Shown here piece by piece: positions 24,677 through 34,829 of a stretch of 64,000 nt of DNA. The notes below the pieces were generated by a model that saw nothing but the letters and a program-made list of their open reading frames with translations, made no database searches and had not been told where the DNA came from. The stretch is from Devosia neptuniae (lineage in GTDB: Bacteria > Pseudomonadota > Alphaproteobacteria > Rhizobiales > Devosiaceae). Position 1 is the stretch's first letter. Each line of letters starts with the position of its first letter. Where the stretch lies: positions 62,001 to 126,000 of the forward strand of contig NZ_CP104965.1 of the NCBI RefSeq assembly GCF_025452235.1. Direction: 5' to 3'. The position numbers and the translations under genes were made by a program.

Positions 24677-26953
24677 ATGAATGAACACGTCCATACCAAG
24701 CCCATTTCCATCGATATCGAAGGCATGACCTGCGCGTCCTGCGTCGCCCGCGTCGAGAAGGCCCTGCTCAAGGTTCCGTCCGTCGCCTCGGCTTCGGTCA
24801 ACCTGGCCACCGAGCGCGCCACCGTGCAACTGCACGAGCCGACCCACACCGATGCGCTGGTCGCCGCCATTGCCAAGGCCGGCTACAAGGGCAGCCAGAC
24901 GCCCGAGCATCACGACCACCACAATCATGCCGGCCACCAGCATCACGACGAGGACGCCGCCGTGCTGCGCCGCGACGTGATCATCGCCGCAATCCTCACC
25001 CTGCCCGTCTTCGTGCTGGAAATGCTGGGCCATCTCTACATGCCCTTCCACATGTGGCTGATGTCCGTCGTTTCGATGGATGTGCTCTATGTGGGCTATT
25101 TCATCGCCACCTCCATCGTGCTGTTCGTGCCCGGCTGGCGCTTCTTCAAGATCGGCATTCCGGCCTTGCTGCGCGGCGCTCCGGAAATGAATTCGCTGGT
25201 CGCCCTGGGTGCCGGCGCGGCCTATCTCTATTCGGTGGTCGTCACTTTCGCGCCGCAGGTGCTGCCGGCGCAGACGCAATATGTCTATTACGAAGCCGCC
25301 GCCGTCATCGTCACGCTGATCCTGGTTGGTCGGTGGCTCGAGGCCATGGCCAAGGGCCGCACGGGCGAGGCCATTCAGCGCCTGGTGCGCGAACAGGCCA
25401 AGACCGCTCGCGTGCAGCGCGATGGCAAGGTGATCGAGTTGCCCATCGAGCAGGTCAAGGCCGGCGACATTGTCGTCGTCCGCCCCGGCGAGAAGATTGC
25501 TGTCGATGGCGAGATCGTCGAAGGCGCCAGCAATATCAATGAATCCATGATCTCGGGCGAGCCCCTGCCCGTCGCCAAGACAGTGGGCGCCAATGTCATC
25601 GGCGGCACGCTCAACACCAATGGCAGCTTCAGCTTCCGCGCTACCAAGGTCGGCGGCGATACCATGCTCGCCCAGATCATCCGCATGGTCGAGGAAGCCC
25701 AGGGCGGCAAACTCCCAATCCAGCAGGTGGTCGACCAGATCACCATGTGGTTCGTCCCCGCCGTCATCGCGCTGGCCATTGCGACCTTCGCCGTCTGGAC
25801 CCTCTGGGGGCCGACGCCCGCCTATGTCTTCGGCCTGGTCAATGCCGTTGCCGTGCTGATCATCGCCTGCCCCTGTGCCATGGGCCTGGCCACCCCCACC
25901 TCCATCATGGTGGGCACCGGCCGCGCTGCCGAGCTGGGTGTGCTGTTCCGCAAGAGCGAAGCCCTCCAGCAGTTGCGTGACGTCGCGATCGTCGCCTTCG
26001 ACAAGACCGGCACCCTGACATCAGGCAAACCCACGCTGACCGATCTCATCCTCGATGATGATTTCGAGCATGACGAAGTGCTGGCCCTGATTGCCGCCGT
26101 GGAGGCCAAGTCGGAACACCCGATCGCCGAGGCCATTGTCACTGCCGCCGAAAAGCAGGGACTTGCCCTGGGTGCGGTCACCGAGTTCGAGGCGATTGCC
26201 GGCAATGGCGTCCGCGCCCGCGTCGATGGGCGACTGGTCACCATCGGCTCGCAGCGTCACCTCAACCATCTCGACTTCTCTGACTTCAGCACGGCCATCG
26301 ACAAGCTCGCCGACGAAGGCAAGACCCCCGTCTTTGCCGCCATTGACGACAAGCTGGCCGCAGCAATCGTGGTCGCCGACACGATCAAGCCGACGAGCAA
26401 GGCGGTTATCGCTGCGCTGCACGCCATGGGCGTCAAGACCGCGATGATCTCGGGTGACAATAAACGTACGGCCGAGGCCATTGCCCGCCAGTTGGGCATT
26501 GACGAAGTCCGTGCCGAAGTGCTGCCCGCCGACAAGGTCGCCGCCATCAAGTCGCTGCGCCAGCTGGGCAAAATCGCCTATGTCGGGGATGGTATCAACG
26601 ATGCCCCGGCTTTGGCCGAAGCCGATATCGGCATTGCCGTGGGCACCGGCACGGACGCCGCCATCGAAAGCGCCGACGTGGTCCTGCTCGGCGGCGACCT
26701 CAAGGGGGTGCTCAATGCCCTCACCGTCAGCCGCGCCACGATGAAGAACATCTGGGAAAACCTGTTCTGGGCGTTTGGCTACAATGTGCTGCTGATCCCG
26801 GTGGCTGCCGGCGTGCTCTATCCGAGCTTCGGCATCCTGCTTTCCCCAATGATCGGGGCCGGTGCCATGGCGCTGTCCAGCGTCTTCGTGGTCGGCAATG
26901 CCCAGCGCCTGCGCGGGGTGAAGCCGGCCAATCTGCAAGGAGAAACCGCATGA
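24677..26953 (+). CDS. copA: Cu(I)-exporting P1B-type ATPase
   Basis: A 758-residue copper pump. One N-terminal metal-binding domain has GMTCASC (Cys 19 and 22). A His-rich linker (about residues 75-92, [13 protein letters not shown]) lies before the membrane part. The membrane metal site is CPC (398-400) in [12 protein letters not shown]. The phosphorylated Asp is D442 in [10 protein letters not shown], and the hinge is [20 protein letters not shown]. It expels Cu(I) from the cytoplasm using ATP. It is driven by the CueR-type promoter at 24624 and its end overlaps cueR by ATGA. Confidence 0.95.
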   Translation: MNEHVHTKPISIDIEGMTCASCVARVEKALLKVPSVASASVNLATERATVQLHEPTHTDALVAAIAKAGYKGSQTPEHHDHHNHAGHQHHDEDAAVLRRDVIIAAILTLPVFVLEMLGHLYMPFHMWLMSVVSMDVLYVGYFIATSIVLFVPGWRFFKIGIPALLRGAPEMNSLVALGAGAAYLYSVVVTFAPQVLPAQTQYVYYEAAAVIVTLILVGRWLEAMAKGRTGEAIQRLVREQAKTARVQRDGKVIELPIEQVKAGDIVVVRPGEKIAVDGEIVEGASNINESMISGEPLPVAKTVGANVIGGTLNTNGSFSFRATKVGGDTMLAQIIRMVEEAQGGKLPIQQVVDQITMWFVPAVIALAIATFAVWTLWGPTPAYVFGLVNAVAVLIIACPCAMGLATPTSIMVGTGRAAELGVLFRKSEALQQLRDVAIVAFDKTGTLTSGKPTLTDLILDDDFEHDEVLALIAAVEAKSEHPIAEAIVTAAEKQGLALGAVTEFEAIAGNGVRARVDGRLVTIGSQRHLNHLDFSDFSTAIDKLADEGKTPVFAAIDDKLAAAIVVADTIKPTSKAVIAALHAMGVKTAMISGDNKRTAEAIARQLGIDEVRAEVLPADKVAAIKSLRQLGKIAYVGDGINDAPALAEADIGIAVGTGTDAAIESADVVLLGGDLKGVLNALTVSRATMKNIWENLFWAFGYNVLLIPVAAGVLYPSFGILLSPMIGAGAMALSSVFVVGNAQRLRGVKPANLQGETA

Positions 26954-27357
26954 ATATCGGGCAAGCCAGCAGCGCTTCGGGCGTTTCGGCCAAGATGATC
27001 CGCTATTACGAATCCATCGGCCTGATCAGCCCGCCCAACCGCACCGAGAGCAATTACCGCGTCTATGGCGCCGACGAGGTACATACGTTGCGCTTCGTCA
27101 AACGCGCCCGCACGCTGGGCTTTTCGGTCGAGGAAACGGCCACGCTGCTGGGCCTCTGGCAGGACAAATCCCGCGCCAGCGCCGAAGTCAAGGATATCGC
27201 CACCGCCCATATCGGGGCGCTGGAAACCAAGATCACCGAGCTGCAATCCATGGTCAAAACCCTAAAACACCTGGCCCATTGCTGCTCGGGCGACAACCGC
27301 CCCAATTGCCCGATCCTGGACGATCTGGCCGGAAAACCTGCAAGTAAAGGACACTGA
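26950..27357 (+). CDS. cueR: copper-sensing MerR-family regulator CueR
   Basis: A 135-residue MerR regulator. The N-terminal winged helix is [20 protein letters not shown] and the long dimer helix is [19 protein letters not shown]. The metal loop has C112 and C120 in [10 protein letters not shown], the same residue numbers as the copper-binding cysteines of E. coli CueR. Its start overlaps the copA stop (ATGA), so it is made from the promoter it controls, giving feedback. Confidence 0.93.
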   Translation: MNIGQASSASGVSAKMIRYYESIGLISPPNRTESNYRVYGADEVHTLRFVKRARTLGFSVEETATLLGLWQDKSRASAEVKDIATAHIGALETKITELQSMVKTLKHLAHCCSGDNRPNCPILDDLAGKPASKGH

Positions 27358-27358
27358 A

Positions 27359-27559
27359 ATGAGCGAAAAAACCGTCTTTGCCGTCAACGACATGACCTGC
27401 GGCCATTGCGTGGGCACCGTGCGCAGGGCGCTGGAAGAGGCCCTGCCCGGCGCTGATATCTCGGTCGATCTGGCCAGCCATCGGGTGGAATTCACCGGCG
27501 ACCGCCGCGTGGGGGAAGAGGCCATCCGCGAGGCCGGATATACGCCGGAAGCGGCGTAA
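27359..27559 (+). CDS. copZ: CopZ-like copper chaperone
   Basis: A 66-residue heavy-metal-associated domain with VNDMTCGHCVGTVRRALEE; the two cysteines of CGHC bind Cu(I). The fold pattern (SVDLASHRVEFTGD, EEAIREAGYTPE) is typical. It begins two bases after the cueR stop, in the same operon, and would carry Cu(I) to CopA. Confidence 0.92.
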   Translation: MSEKTVFAVNDMTCGHCVGTVRRALEEALPGADISVDLASHRVEFTGDRRVGEEAIREAGYTPEAA

Positions 27560-27566
27560 CCCACAA

Positions 27567-27596
27567 CGGAGGTCCCCGCGACAGCAGGGACCTCCG
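27567..27596. terminator. hairpin between convergent copZ and DUF305 genes
   Basis: A perfect 10-bp stem CGGAGGTCCC / GGGACCTCCG with a 10-base loop lies eight bases after the copZ stop. There is no long T run on either side, so it may act as a weak two-way terminator or an mRNA end. Confidence 0.55.
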
Positions 27597-27616
27597 CTAT
27601 TGAAGGCCGTCGCGAC

Positions 27617-27970
27617 CTATTCTCCCCGCTTCGCCAACCAATCCTCCATCCAGGCGATCTCGCTTTCCTGCGCGGCAATGACGCCCTCGGCCAGCTTCTT
27701 CACCTCGGGGTCGCTCCCATATTCCAGCACGATCTTGGCCATCGCCACCGCCCCCTGATGGTGCGGGATCATGCCCCGGATGAAGTCCACGTCGGCGTCG
27801 CCGGAATAGTCGATCTCCATCTGGCCATGCATGTCCATATTGGCGGCCTTATAGGCCTCGGTCGCGGGCTCGAGGCCGGCCGCCATGGCGCCGTGGCCGG
27901 AATGGTCCTGCGCAAAGGCGGGCGACGCTACGCCCAGCAGCAGGGCAGAAACAAGCAACAGGGATTTCAT
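27617..27970 (-). CDS. periplasmic DUF305 protein, probable copper-binding
   Basis: A 117-residue exported DUF305 protein. Signal peptide [20 protein letters not shown], then a His/Met-rich segment DHSGHGAM and [13 protein letters not shown], and the family core [20 protein letters not shown]. The start at ATG 27970 is set by the signal peptide. DUF305 proteins often accompany copper genes and bind copper in the periplasm. It converges with the copA-cueR-copZ operon. Confidence 0.88.
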   Translation of the reverse strand: MKSLLLVSALLLGVASPAFAQDHSGHGAMAAGLEPATEAYKAANMDMHGQMEIDYSGDADVDFIRGMIPHHQGAVAMAKIVLEYGSDPEVKKLAEGVIAAQESEIAWMEDWLAKRGE

Positions 27971-28080
27971 CGGTAGTCTCCTTGAAATTGGATGGCATGG
28001 TTGTGCGGCTTTACCCAATGGGAAGGTCAAGCCCACGTCTTCGCATTGACAAACGGCCAGCCAATTTGTTACTTAACTCT

Positions 28081-28422
28081 ATGCTTAACCAACAATCCAA
28101 TCTCGATCTGATGTTCCAGGCCCTGGCCGATCCGACGCGGCGCGCCATGGTGGATCGCCTCAGCCGCGGCCCCGCTTCAGTCAGCGAACTGGCCAAGCCC
28201 TTCGACATGTCGCTGCCTGCCGTCGTGCAACACCTGCAGGCGCTGGAGGCCAGTGGCCTCGTCAGTTCGCAAAAAGTCGGCCGCGTCCGCACCTGCCAGA
28301 TCGAGCCGGAGGCGCTGAGCCTCGCCGAGCAATGGATCAATGACCGCCGCACCACCTGGGTTCGGCGGCTTGATCGCCTGGGCGAGTTTTTGGCCGAGAC
28401 GGAGCCGGAGACACGGACCTAA
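28081..28422 (+). CDS. ArsR-family regulator
   Basis: A 113-residue winged-helix regulator starting at ATG 28081 (MLNQQSNLDLM). It has FQALADPTRRAMVDRLSRGP and VSELAKPFDMSLPAVVQHLQ, the ArsR consensus, without a metal-binding CxC. A TTGACA-N17-TTACTT promoter precedes it near 28045. It belongs to the class usually paired with SRPBCC (AHSA1) proteins; one lies convergent at 28435. Confidence 0.88.
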   Translation: MLNQQSNLDLMFQALADPTRRAMVDRLSRGPASVSELAKPFDMSLPAVVQHLQALEASGLVSSQKVGRVRTCQIEPEALSLAEQWINDRRTTWVRRLDRLGEFLAETEPETRT

Positions 28423-28434
28423 CAGCCTGGGTGC

Positions 28435-28932
28435 TCACCCGTGCTGCAACCGCTGCAGTATCTCGTCGAACTTGGCCATGGACGCGTTGGCGCCCCATTC
28501 CATGCCGCTATCCACCACGCCCTGGCGCGTCTCAAAGCTGTCGAGCCGGGCGATGGAGCGATAGAACACCTTGCCGTCTCGCGCTTCGAAATGGTGCTCC
28601 TCGTAGAAGCGGTCATCCTCTTCGAACTGCCCTTCGACCACGAAGGTGTTCTTGATCAGGCTTTTGGGCTGCACATCGAGATAAGTGCCGAAGAACACCA
28701 CTTCCGTGCCGTCGCCCATGGACGAGACAATCCGCCACTTGCCGCCTTTGCGCACATCATATTCGACAATCTCATTGTCCTCGCGCGGCCCCCACCAATA
28801 GGCGACGTGTTCGGGCTGGGTCCAAACTGTCCAGACCAGATCGAGCGGGGCATTGAAGGTGCGCGACATGATGATGATCGGCTCGTCGGCCGGCAATTCG
28901 GTCTTGAACAGGTTCTGTTGAGCGGCACTCAT
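28435..28932 (-). CDS. SRPBCC (AHSA1-type) domain protein
   Basis: A 165-residue ligand-binding fold protein with IIIMSRTFNAPLDLVWTVWT, QPEHVAYWWGPREDNEIVEY and GGKWRIVSSMGDGTEVVFFG. These match the Activator of Hsp90 ATPase homologue-1-like family. It starts 11 bases after the stop of the ArsR gene at 28944, in the same operon. Such ArsR-SRPBCC pairs are common; the ligand is unknown. Confidence 0.88.
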   Translation of the reverse strand: MSAAQQNLFKTELPADEPIIIMSRTFNAPLDLVWTVWTQPEHVAYWWGPREDNEIVEYDVRKGGKWRIVSSMGDGTEVVFFGTYLDVQPKSLIKNTFVVEGQFEEDDRFYEEHHFEARDGKVFYRSIARLDSFETRQGVVDSGMEWGANASMAKFDEILQRLQHG

Positions 28933-28943
28933 GATCGTTCCTC

Positions 28944-29282
28944 CTAGTTCTTGCTGTCGGTTTTGGGCGTTTGCAATTTGGCGAGATAGGCGTCAAGTTG
29001 ATCAAGATTCTGCTCCCAGAACCGGCGGTAGCTTTCGACCAGTCCCGCCACGTCGCGCATTGGCCCGGCCTCCAATTTGCAGGGGCGCCATTGCGCCTGC
29101 TTGCTCCGGCTGATCAGGCCCGCGCTTTCCAGCACCTTGATGTGCTTGGACACAGCGGCCAGCGTCATGTCGAACGGCTCGGCCAATTCGTTGACGCTCG
29201 CTTCCCCTTGCGCCAATCGGGCAAGGATGGCGCGTCGCGTCGGATCGGCCAGCGCGGAAAGCGTGATGCTCAAGCTGTCCAT
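28944..29282 (-). CDS. ArsR-family regulator paired with the SRPBCC gene
   Basis: A 112-residue ArsR regulator with LSALADPTRRAILARLAQGE and VNELAEPFDMTLAAVSKHIK, LESAGLISRSKQAQWRPCKL. It resembles the other ArsR at 28081 and is first in the operon with the SRPBCC protein. The upstream perfect 8-bp inverted repeat at 29283-29319 is a likely autoregulatory site. Confidence 0.9.
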   Translation of the reverse strand: MDSLSITLSALADPTRRAILARLAQGEASVNELAEPFDMTLAAVSKHIKVLESAGLISRSKQAQWRPCKLEAGPMRDVAGLVESYRRFWEQNLDQLDAYLAKLQTPKTDSKN

Positions 29283-29319
29283 TATTCAACCATCTTGTAT
29301 AATACTAATTAGTTGAATA
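29283..29319 (-). promoter_or_regulatory. promoter/operator of the ArsR-SRPBCC operon
   Basis: TATTCAAC (29283-29290) and GTTGAATA (29312-29319) are exact inverted arms around an AT-rich 21-base core with TATAATAC and ACTAATTAGT. The core supplies -10-like sequence on the minus strand. Confidence 0.5.
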
Positions 29320-29383
29320 CATGCCTTGGCGGGGCTTGTCAACCACCGCGCTTATGCGTCATCTGCCGGCAAAGGAGCGGGCG

Positions 29384-30130
29384 ATGAAAACAATCCTGAT
29401 CGTGGGCATCGGCGCGGGCAATCCCGAGCACCTGACCATCCAGGCCATCAATGCGCTCAACCGCGCCGATGTGCTGTTCATTCCTGACAAGGGCGCCGGC
29501 AAGGCCGATCTCGCCGATCTGCGCCGCGACATCTGCGATCGCTATGTGACCAATCCCGCCGGCCGCCGCGTCGAATACGCCGTGCCCAAGCGCGACGCCG
29601 CCAATCCCGATTATGGCGCGGGCGTGCATGACTGGCACGACGCCCTCGCCGCCATCTTTGCCCGATTGATCCATGCTGAAGTGCCAGACAATGGCGCCTG
29701 CGCCTTCCTCGTCTGGGGCGATCCCGGCCTGTATGACAGCACGATCCGCATCATCGAGCGGCTCGACAAGGCAGCCTTCAGAATCGAAATCATCCCCGGC
29801 ATCACCGCGATCCAAGCCCTCACCGCCGCCCATGGCATTGCGCTGAACCGCATTGGCGAGCCGGTCCACATCACTACCGGCCGCAAACTCGGCGACGAAG
29901 GCGTGCGCAGCGACAGCGTGGTTATGCTCGACGGCCAAACCGCCTTCGCCGCATTGGACAATCCCGACCTCGATATTTTCTGGGGCGCCTATCTCGGCAC
30001 GCCGGACGAAATCCTCATCGAGGGGCCGCTGCTGGAGGTGCGCGACCGCATCATCGAAACCCGTAGCGCCGCCCGCGCCCAGCATGGCTGGATCATGGAT
30101 ACCTATCTGCTGCGCAAGCGGGAGGGGTGA
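29384..30130 (+). CDS. cobF: precorrin-6A synthase (deacetylating)
   Basis: A 248-residue tetrapyrrole methyltransferase. It starts TILIVGIGAGNPEHLTIQAI, the SAM-binding first strand, with GDPGLYDSTIRIIERL and IIPGITAIQALTAAHGIALN. It methylates C1 of precorrin-5 and releases acetate in the aerobic cobalamin pathway. ATG 29384 follows AAAGGAGCGGGCG. It heads the cob cluster; no cobalamin riboswitch fits in the 100 bases upstream. Confidence 0.92.
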   Translation: MKTILIVGIGAGNPEHLTIQAINALNRADVLFIPDKGAGKADLADLRRDICDRYVTNPAGRRVEYAVPKRDAANPDYGAGVHDWHDALAAIFARLIHAEVPDNGACAFLVWGDPGLYDSTIRIIERLDKAAFRIEIIPGITAIQALTAAHGIALNRIGEPVHITTGRKLGDEGVRSDSVVMLDGQTAFAALDNPDLDIFWGAYLGTPDEILIEGPLLEVRDRIIETRSAARAQHGWIMDTYLLRKREG

Positions 30131-30182
30131 TAACCCGCCCCGGATCGTATAAAGATCATCGTTCACCAATCACGAGCCCGAC

Positions 30183-31493
30183 TTGTCCCAGGCCCTCTCC
30201 ATCGCCGCCGCACCAAAAGCGCTCCCCGCGCTGCGGCGTGGCGCATGCCCGAGCCTGGATGAGCCGATGCAGACCGGCGATGGTCTGCTGGCCCGGCTCC
30301 GCATTCCCAATGGCCGCCTGACGCCGCGCCAATTGCAGGCCATAGCCAAAACCGCCGCCCAACACGGCAATGGCCAGCTCGAAATCACCGCCCGCGGCAA
30401 TCTGCAGGTCCGCGGCCTCATGCCCCAGACCACGGGTGATTTCGCCACCGCCATCCAGGCCATCACCGCCATCGAACGCGGCCTTGTCGTCGAAACCCCG
30501 CCCTTGGCCGGCCAGGACCCACTTGAGCGCGCCGATCCGCGTCCAATCGCCCAGGCCATTCGTGCGCTCGGCACCACCGGCCTCGGCCCCAAGGTCACCG
30601 TCGTTGTCGATGGCAACGGCCAGATCGATCTCAACGCCCTGGGCGCCGATATCCGCCTTGCTGCCGCCAACGCCGATCATTGGCACCTGCGCGTCGGCAC
30701 CAAGACTGTCGGCACCGTCGCCACCACCGACGCAGTCGACGCTGCGCGCATCATCCTGGAGCTCATAGCCAATCGTGGCGAAGCCGCCCGTGGCCGCGAC
30801 CTCGCCCCCGAGACAATCCGAACGGCTCTCGCCCCTCTTCTTGCAAATGATGTCGCGGCTGTCCCGCGCCCGGCGACCAACGCCGTCGGTGATTTCACTC
30901 TCAACGCTTCCTTCGCCACTGGCATCGCCCTGCCCTTCGGCTCGGTCAGCAGTTCAACCCTTATCGAACTCGCCAACATCGCCAGAGGCTTGGGCATCAC
31001 CGAACTGCTTCTGGCGCCCCACCGCGCCCTGATTGCACTGGCGCCCGATACCGCACTCCTCCACGCTTGGCGCGATGAAGCTGCTAATCTGGGCTTCATC
31101 ACCACTCCAGATGATCCGCGCCGCGCCATCAGCGCCTGTATCGGCAGCGATGGCTGCGCCTCCGGCCATATCGCCGCCCGCGCGCTTGCCGCCCGATTGG
31201 CCGAGCGCCACGCCGCCCTGTTCGACGGCTCGATGACGCTTCACGTCTCGGGTTGCGTCAAGGGCTGCGCCCATCCGCGCGCTGCGTCGCTCACTCTTGT
31301 GGGCACGGCGACCAATTGCGCCCTTGTGTCAAACGGGCTGGCGGGCGATACGCCGCTGGTCGAGATTGCCCCGGCCCGACTGGAATCGGCGTTTGCCCAC
31401 CTGGTGCAGCAGCGCCTGCCCGGCGAAACCAGCGCCGCATGCCTCGCCCGGCTGGGCGCCTCGACAATCGCCGGACTGTTCCGGCAGGAATGA
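30183..31493 (+). CDS. cobG: precorrin-3B synthase
   Basis: A 436-residue siroheme/Fe-S oxidoreductase relative. N-terminal RRGACPSLDEPMQTGDGLLA is the CobG signature. The [4Fe-4S] cysteines are in CIGSDGC and SGCVKGCAHP. It uses O2 to make precorrin-3B, marking the aerobic route. The start is probably TTG 30183, since the conserved N-terminal motif begins before the first ATG; the ribosome-binding site is weak. Its stop overlaps the cobH ATG. Confidence 0.9.
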   Translation: MSQALSIAAAPKALPALRRGACPSLDEPMQTGDGLLARLRIPNGRLTPRQLQAIAKTAAQHGNGQLEITARGNLQVRGLMPQTTGDFATAIQAITAIERGLVVETPPLAGQDPLERADPRPIAQAIRALGTTGLGPKVTVVVDGNGQIDLNALGADIRLAAANADHWHLRVGTKTVGTVATTDAVDAARIILELIANRGEAARGRDLAPETIRTALAPLLANDVAAVPRPATNAVGDFTLNASFATGIALPFGSVSSSTLIELANIARGLGITELLLAPHRALIALAPDTALLHAWRDEAANLGFITTPDDPRRAISACIGSDGCASGHIAARALAARLAERHAALFDGSMTLHVSGCVKGCAHPRAASLTLVGTATNCALVSNGLAGDTPLVEIAPARLESAFAHLVQQRLPGETSAACLARLGASTIAGLFRQE

Positions 31494-32128
31494 GCATGAC
31501 CGACTACGACTATATCAGGGATGGCGAGGCCATTTACGCCCAGTCTTTTGCCATCATCCGGGCCGAGGCCGACCTGTCCGCCTTCGCGCCCGACGAGGCC
31601 GATATCGCCATCCGCATGATCCACGCCGCCGGCATGGTCGAGGCGGCGCAGCATTTCGAATTCGGCCCCGGCTTTGCCGCCGCCGCCCGCACGGCTTTGG
31701 CCAATGGCGCGCCGATCTTGTGCGATGCCGAAATGGTCGCCCGGGGCATCACCGCCGCCCGCCTCCCCGCCAAAAACGAGGTCATCTGCACTTTGCGCGA
31801 TCCGCAAACGCCTGATCTCGCTGCCCAGCTCGGCACTACCCGCTCGGCCGCGGCGCTACAGCTCTGGCTGCCGCGCCTTGCCGGCTCCGTCGTCGCCATC
31901 GGCAATGCGCCCACCGCGCTGTTCCACCTGCTCGAATTGCTGCGCGACGGCGCCCCCAAGCCTGCCGCCATTCTCGGCATGCCGGTCGGCTTTGTCGGCG
32001 CCGCCGAATCCAAGGCGGCCCTTTCTGAGAATTCCTACGGCGTGCCCTATGCCATCGTACGCGGGCGCCTGGGCGGTTCGGCCATGACATCGGCCGCGCT
32101 CAACGCTTTGGCGAGGTCCGGCATATGA
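31490..32128 (+). CDS. cobH: precorrin-8X methylmutase
   Basis: A 212-residue CbiC/CobH enzyme that moves the C11 methyl to C12, forming hydrogenobyrinate. It has RDGEAIYAQSFAIIRAEADL, RMIHAAGMVEAAQHFEFGPG with the catalytic His, and AILGMPVGFVGAAESKAAL. ATG 31490 overlaps the cobG TGA (ATGA); ATG 31496 is an alternative. Confidence 0.94.
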   Translation: MSMTDYDYIRDGEAIYAQSFAIIRAEADLSAFAPDEADIAIRMIHAAGMVEAAQHFEFGPGFAAAARTALANGAPILCDAEMVARGITAARLPAKNEVICTLRDPQTPDLAAQLGTTRSAAALQLWLPRLAGSVVAIGNAPTALFHLLELLRDGAPKPAAILGMPVGFVGAAESKAALSENSYGVPYAIVRGRLGGSAMTSAALNALARSGI

Positions 32129-32850
32129 GCGGCAAACTCATTGGCGTCGGCACCGGCCCGGGCGATCCGGAATTGCTCACGCTCAAGGCCATGCGCGCCA
32201 TCGCGGCGGCTGATGTGGTCGCCTATTTCGCCAAGGCGGGCAATGCCAGCAATGCCCGTGCCATCGTCGCCGAGCACATCATGCGCGGCCAGATCGAGGA
32301 AGCGCTTGATTACCCGGTGACCACCGAGATCGACCGCCGCCACGCCGATTATAAAGCCGCGACCAACGCCTTCTATGCCGCCGCCGCCGAACGCGTCGCC
32401 GCCCATCTCGATGCCGGCCGCACTGTCGCCGTGCTCAGCGAGGGCGATCCGCTGTTTTACGGCTCCTATATGCATCTGCATGTCCGCCTCGCCCATCGCT
32501 ACGACACAGAGGTCATTCCCGGTATCACCGCCATGTCCGGCTGCTGGTCCAGCGCCGGCCTGCCGCTAGTGCAGGGCGATGACGTGCTCTCGGTCCTGCC
32601 TGGCACGCTGGACGAAGTCGAGCTCAGCCGGCGCTTGGTCGAAGCCGATGCCGCGGTGATCATGAAGGTGGGCCGCAATTTGCCAAAGATCCGCCGCGCC
32701 ATCGAAGAAGCCGGCAAGCTCGAAGACGCGGTCTATGTCGAGCGCGGCACGATGGCGAACGGCCACTCGATCAAGCTGATCGACAAGCAAGACGACATCG
32801 CCCCCTATTTTGCTCTGGTGCTGGTTCCCGGGTGGAGCTCTCGCCCATGA
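32125..32850 (+). CDS. cobI: precorrin-2 C20-methyltransferase
   Basis: A 241-residue SAM-dependent methyltransferase. N-terminal LIGVGTGPGDPELLTLKAMR and the family loop VLSEGDPLFYGSYMHLHVRL, then VIPGITAMSGCWSSAGLPLV. It overlaps cobH by ATGA. It methylates C20 of precorrin-2 to precorrin-3A, the substrate of CobG. Confidence 0.94.
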   Translation: MSGKLIGVGTGPGDPELLTLKAMRAIAAADVVAYFAKAGNASNARAIVAEHIMRGQIEEALDYPVTTEIDRRHADYKAATNAFYAAAAERVAAHLDAGRTVAVLSEGDPLFYGSYMHLHVRLAHRYDTEVIPGITAMSGCWSSAGLPLVQGDDVLSVLPGTLDEVELSRRLVEADAAVIMKVGRNLPKIRRAIEEAGKLEDAVYVERGTMANGHSIKLIDKQDDIAPYFALVLVPGWSSRP

Positions 32851-33608
32851 CCGGACGCCTTACCGTTGTCGGCACCGGCCCGGGCAATCCCGACCAGACC
32901 ACGCCCGAGGCCCTGGCTGCCATCGCCGCGGCCAGGCAATTCTTCGGCTACGGCCCTTATCTCGACCGCCTCGATCTGCGCTCCGATCAGCAACGCATCG
33001 CCTCGGATAATCGCGAAGAACTCAGCCGCGCCAAAGCCGCGCTCAAAGCCGCTGCCGCCGGCAACAATGTCTGCGTCGTATCCGGTGGTGATCCCGGCGT
33101 CTTCGCCATGGCCGCCGCCATTTGCGAGGCCATCGAAGAAGGCCCGCCCGCCTGGCGCAATCTCGATCTCGATATCGTCCCCGGCGTCACTGCAATGCTC
33201 GCCGTCGCCGCCAAGGCCGGCGCACCGCTCGGCCACGATTTCTGCGCCATTTCCCTGTCGGATAACCTCAAGCCCTGGACCGTCATCGAGCAGCGCCTGC
33301 GTGCCGTGGCCGGTGCGGGGCTGGTCATCGCGCTCTACAATCCCATCAGCAAGGCCCGCCCCTGGCAACTGGGCACGGCCTTTGCCATCCTGCGCGAAGT
33401 ACTGCCCTGGACCACCCCGGTGATTTTCGGTCGCGCCGCCGGGCGCAGCGATGAAATCATCACGGTCGCCAGTCTAGCCGAAGCCAAGGCCGAGCAAGCC
33501 GACATGGCCACCTGCGTCATTATCGGCTCGCCCGAAACCCGCGTCATCGAGCGCCCCGGCCGCGCGCCCATCGTCTATTCGCCGCGCTCCACCGGGGGCC
33601 CGCAATGA
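32847..33608 (+). CDS. cobJ: precorrin-3B C17-methyltransferase
   Basis: A 253-residue methyltransferase that drives ring contraction of precorrin-3B to precorrin-4. It shows LTVVGTGPGNPDQTTPEALA, FFGYGPYLDRL, VVSGGDPGVFAMAAAICEAI and IALYNPISKARPWQLGTAF. ATG 32847 overlaps the cobI stop and its own stop overlaps cobL, leaving no room for cobK, which often sits here. Confidence 0.94.
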   Translation: MTGRLTVVGTGPGNPDQTTPEALAAIAAARQFFGYGPYLDRLDLRSDQQRIASDNREELSRAKAALKAAAAGNNVCVVSGGDPGVFAMAAAICEAIEEGPPAWRNLDLDIVPGVTAMLAVAAKAGAPLGHDFCAISLSDNLKPWTVIEQRLRAVAGAGLVIALYNPISKARPWQLGTAFAILREVLPWTTPVIFGRAAGRSDEIITVASLAEAKAEQADMATCVIIGSPETRVIERPGRAPIVYSPRSTGGPQ

Positions 33609-34810
33609 GCTGGCTATCGGTGGTCGGCATTGGCGAGGACGGTCTTGCCGGGCTCGGCCAGGCGGCACGCGACGCCATTGCCAAGGCCGAGATCGTCTTC
33701 GGCGGCGCCCGCCATCTTGAGCTTGCCGCCCCCGCCGTCACCGGCGAAGCCCGCCCCTGGCTCAGCCCTTTTTCCGCGTCCATCGAAGCCGTATTGGCCG
33801 AACGCGGCCGCCCCGTCTGCGTGTTGGCCTCGGGCGATCCCTTCCATTACGGCGTAGGCGCCACGCTGGCCCGCCACCTCGACGCTTCGCAAATGGCCGT
33901 CTATCCGCACTCGTCCGCCTTCAGCCTCGCGGCTGGCCGGCTGGGTTGGGCGCTGCAGGACATTACGAGCCTGTCGCTGCACGGTCGCCCGCTCGATCTT
34001 ATCCGCCCGCATCTGCATCCTGCCGCCCGCATTCTGGCGCTGACCTCCGACGAGCATGGCCCCGCGGCGCTGGCAAAGCTGCTGACCGAGGCTGGTTTCG
34101 GCATTTCCATTCTCACCGTGCTTGAAGCCTTGGGAGGCCCTCGCGAACGCATCCGCTCGCAGGTCGCCATGAGCTTTGCGCTGAGCGATATCGATCCGCT
34201 CAATATCTGCGCTGTTACCGTCGTCCCCCTGCCCGGCGCGCGCATCCTGCCGCTGACGCCGGGGCTGGATGATGGCTTGTTCGAGCATGATGGGCAGATC
34301 ACCAAGCGGGAAATCCGCGCCCTCACCCTCTCCGCCCTCGCGCCGCGCCGTGGCGAATTGCTGTGGGATATCGGCGCCGGTTCGGGTTCCATCGCCATCG
34401 AATGGCTGCTCGCGGACCCATCGATGAAAGCCATCGCCATTGAGGCCAATCCTGAGCGCAGCGCCCGCATCAGACACAACGCCGCCAATTTCGGTGTCCC
34501 CGATCTGAACTTGATCACCGGCACCGCGCCCCAAATCTTGGCGGGTCTTGAATCCCCCCACGCCATCTTCATAGGCGGCGGCGGATCCGATCCGGGCGTG
34601 CTCGACGCGGCCATCGCTGCCCTCCGCCCCGGTGGGCGCCTCGTCGCCAATGCCGTCACGCTAGAGATGGAAGCTCTGCTTCTCGCCAGCCATGCCGAAC
34701 ACGGCGGCAGCCTCACCCGCATCGACATCGCGCGCCCCAGTCCGGTTGGCTCCATGACAGCCTGGCGCCCCGCCATGCCGATCACGCAATGGGCGTGGAT
34801 GAAGGGATGA
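33605..34810 (+). CDS. cobL: precorrin-6Y C5,15-methyltransferase (decarboxylating)
   Basis: A 401-residue fusion of CbiE-like and CbiT-like domains. The N-terminal half (about 1-205) starts [17 protein letters not shown] with [19 protein letters not shown]. The C-terminal half has a Rossmann-type SAM site [19 protein letters not shown] and [18 protein letters not shown]. It methylates C5 and C15 and removes the acetate carboxyl at C12 of precorrin-6B. Confidence 0.94.
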   Translation: MSWLSVVGIGEDGLAGLGQAARDAIAKAEIVFGGARHLELAAPAVTGEARPWLSPFSASIEAVLAERGRPVCVLASGDPFHYGVGATLARHLDASQMAVYPHSSAFSLAAGRLGWALQDITSLSLHGRPLDLIRPHLHPAARILALTSDEHGPAALAKLLTEAGFGISILTVLEALGGPRERIRSQVAMSFALSDIDPLNICAVTVVPLPGARILPLTPGLDDGLFEHDGQITKREIRALTLSALAPRRGELLWDIGAGSGSIAIEWLLADPSMKAIAIEANPERSARIRHNAANFGVPDLNLITGTAPQILAGLESPHAIFIGGGGSDPGVLDAAIAALRPGGRLVANAVTLEMEALLLASHAEHGGSLTRIDIARPSPVGSMTAWRPAMPITQWAWMKG

Positions 34811-34829
34811 ACGACATCAGGCATATTCC

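Noticed and set aside
29283..29383. Cobalamin riboswitch before cobF
   Set aside because: The gap is too short and lacks a B12-box-like sequence; it is taken up by the ArsR operator and a plain ribosome-binding site.
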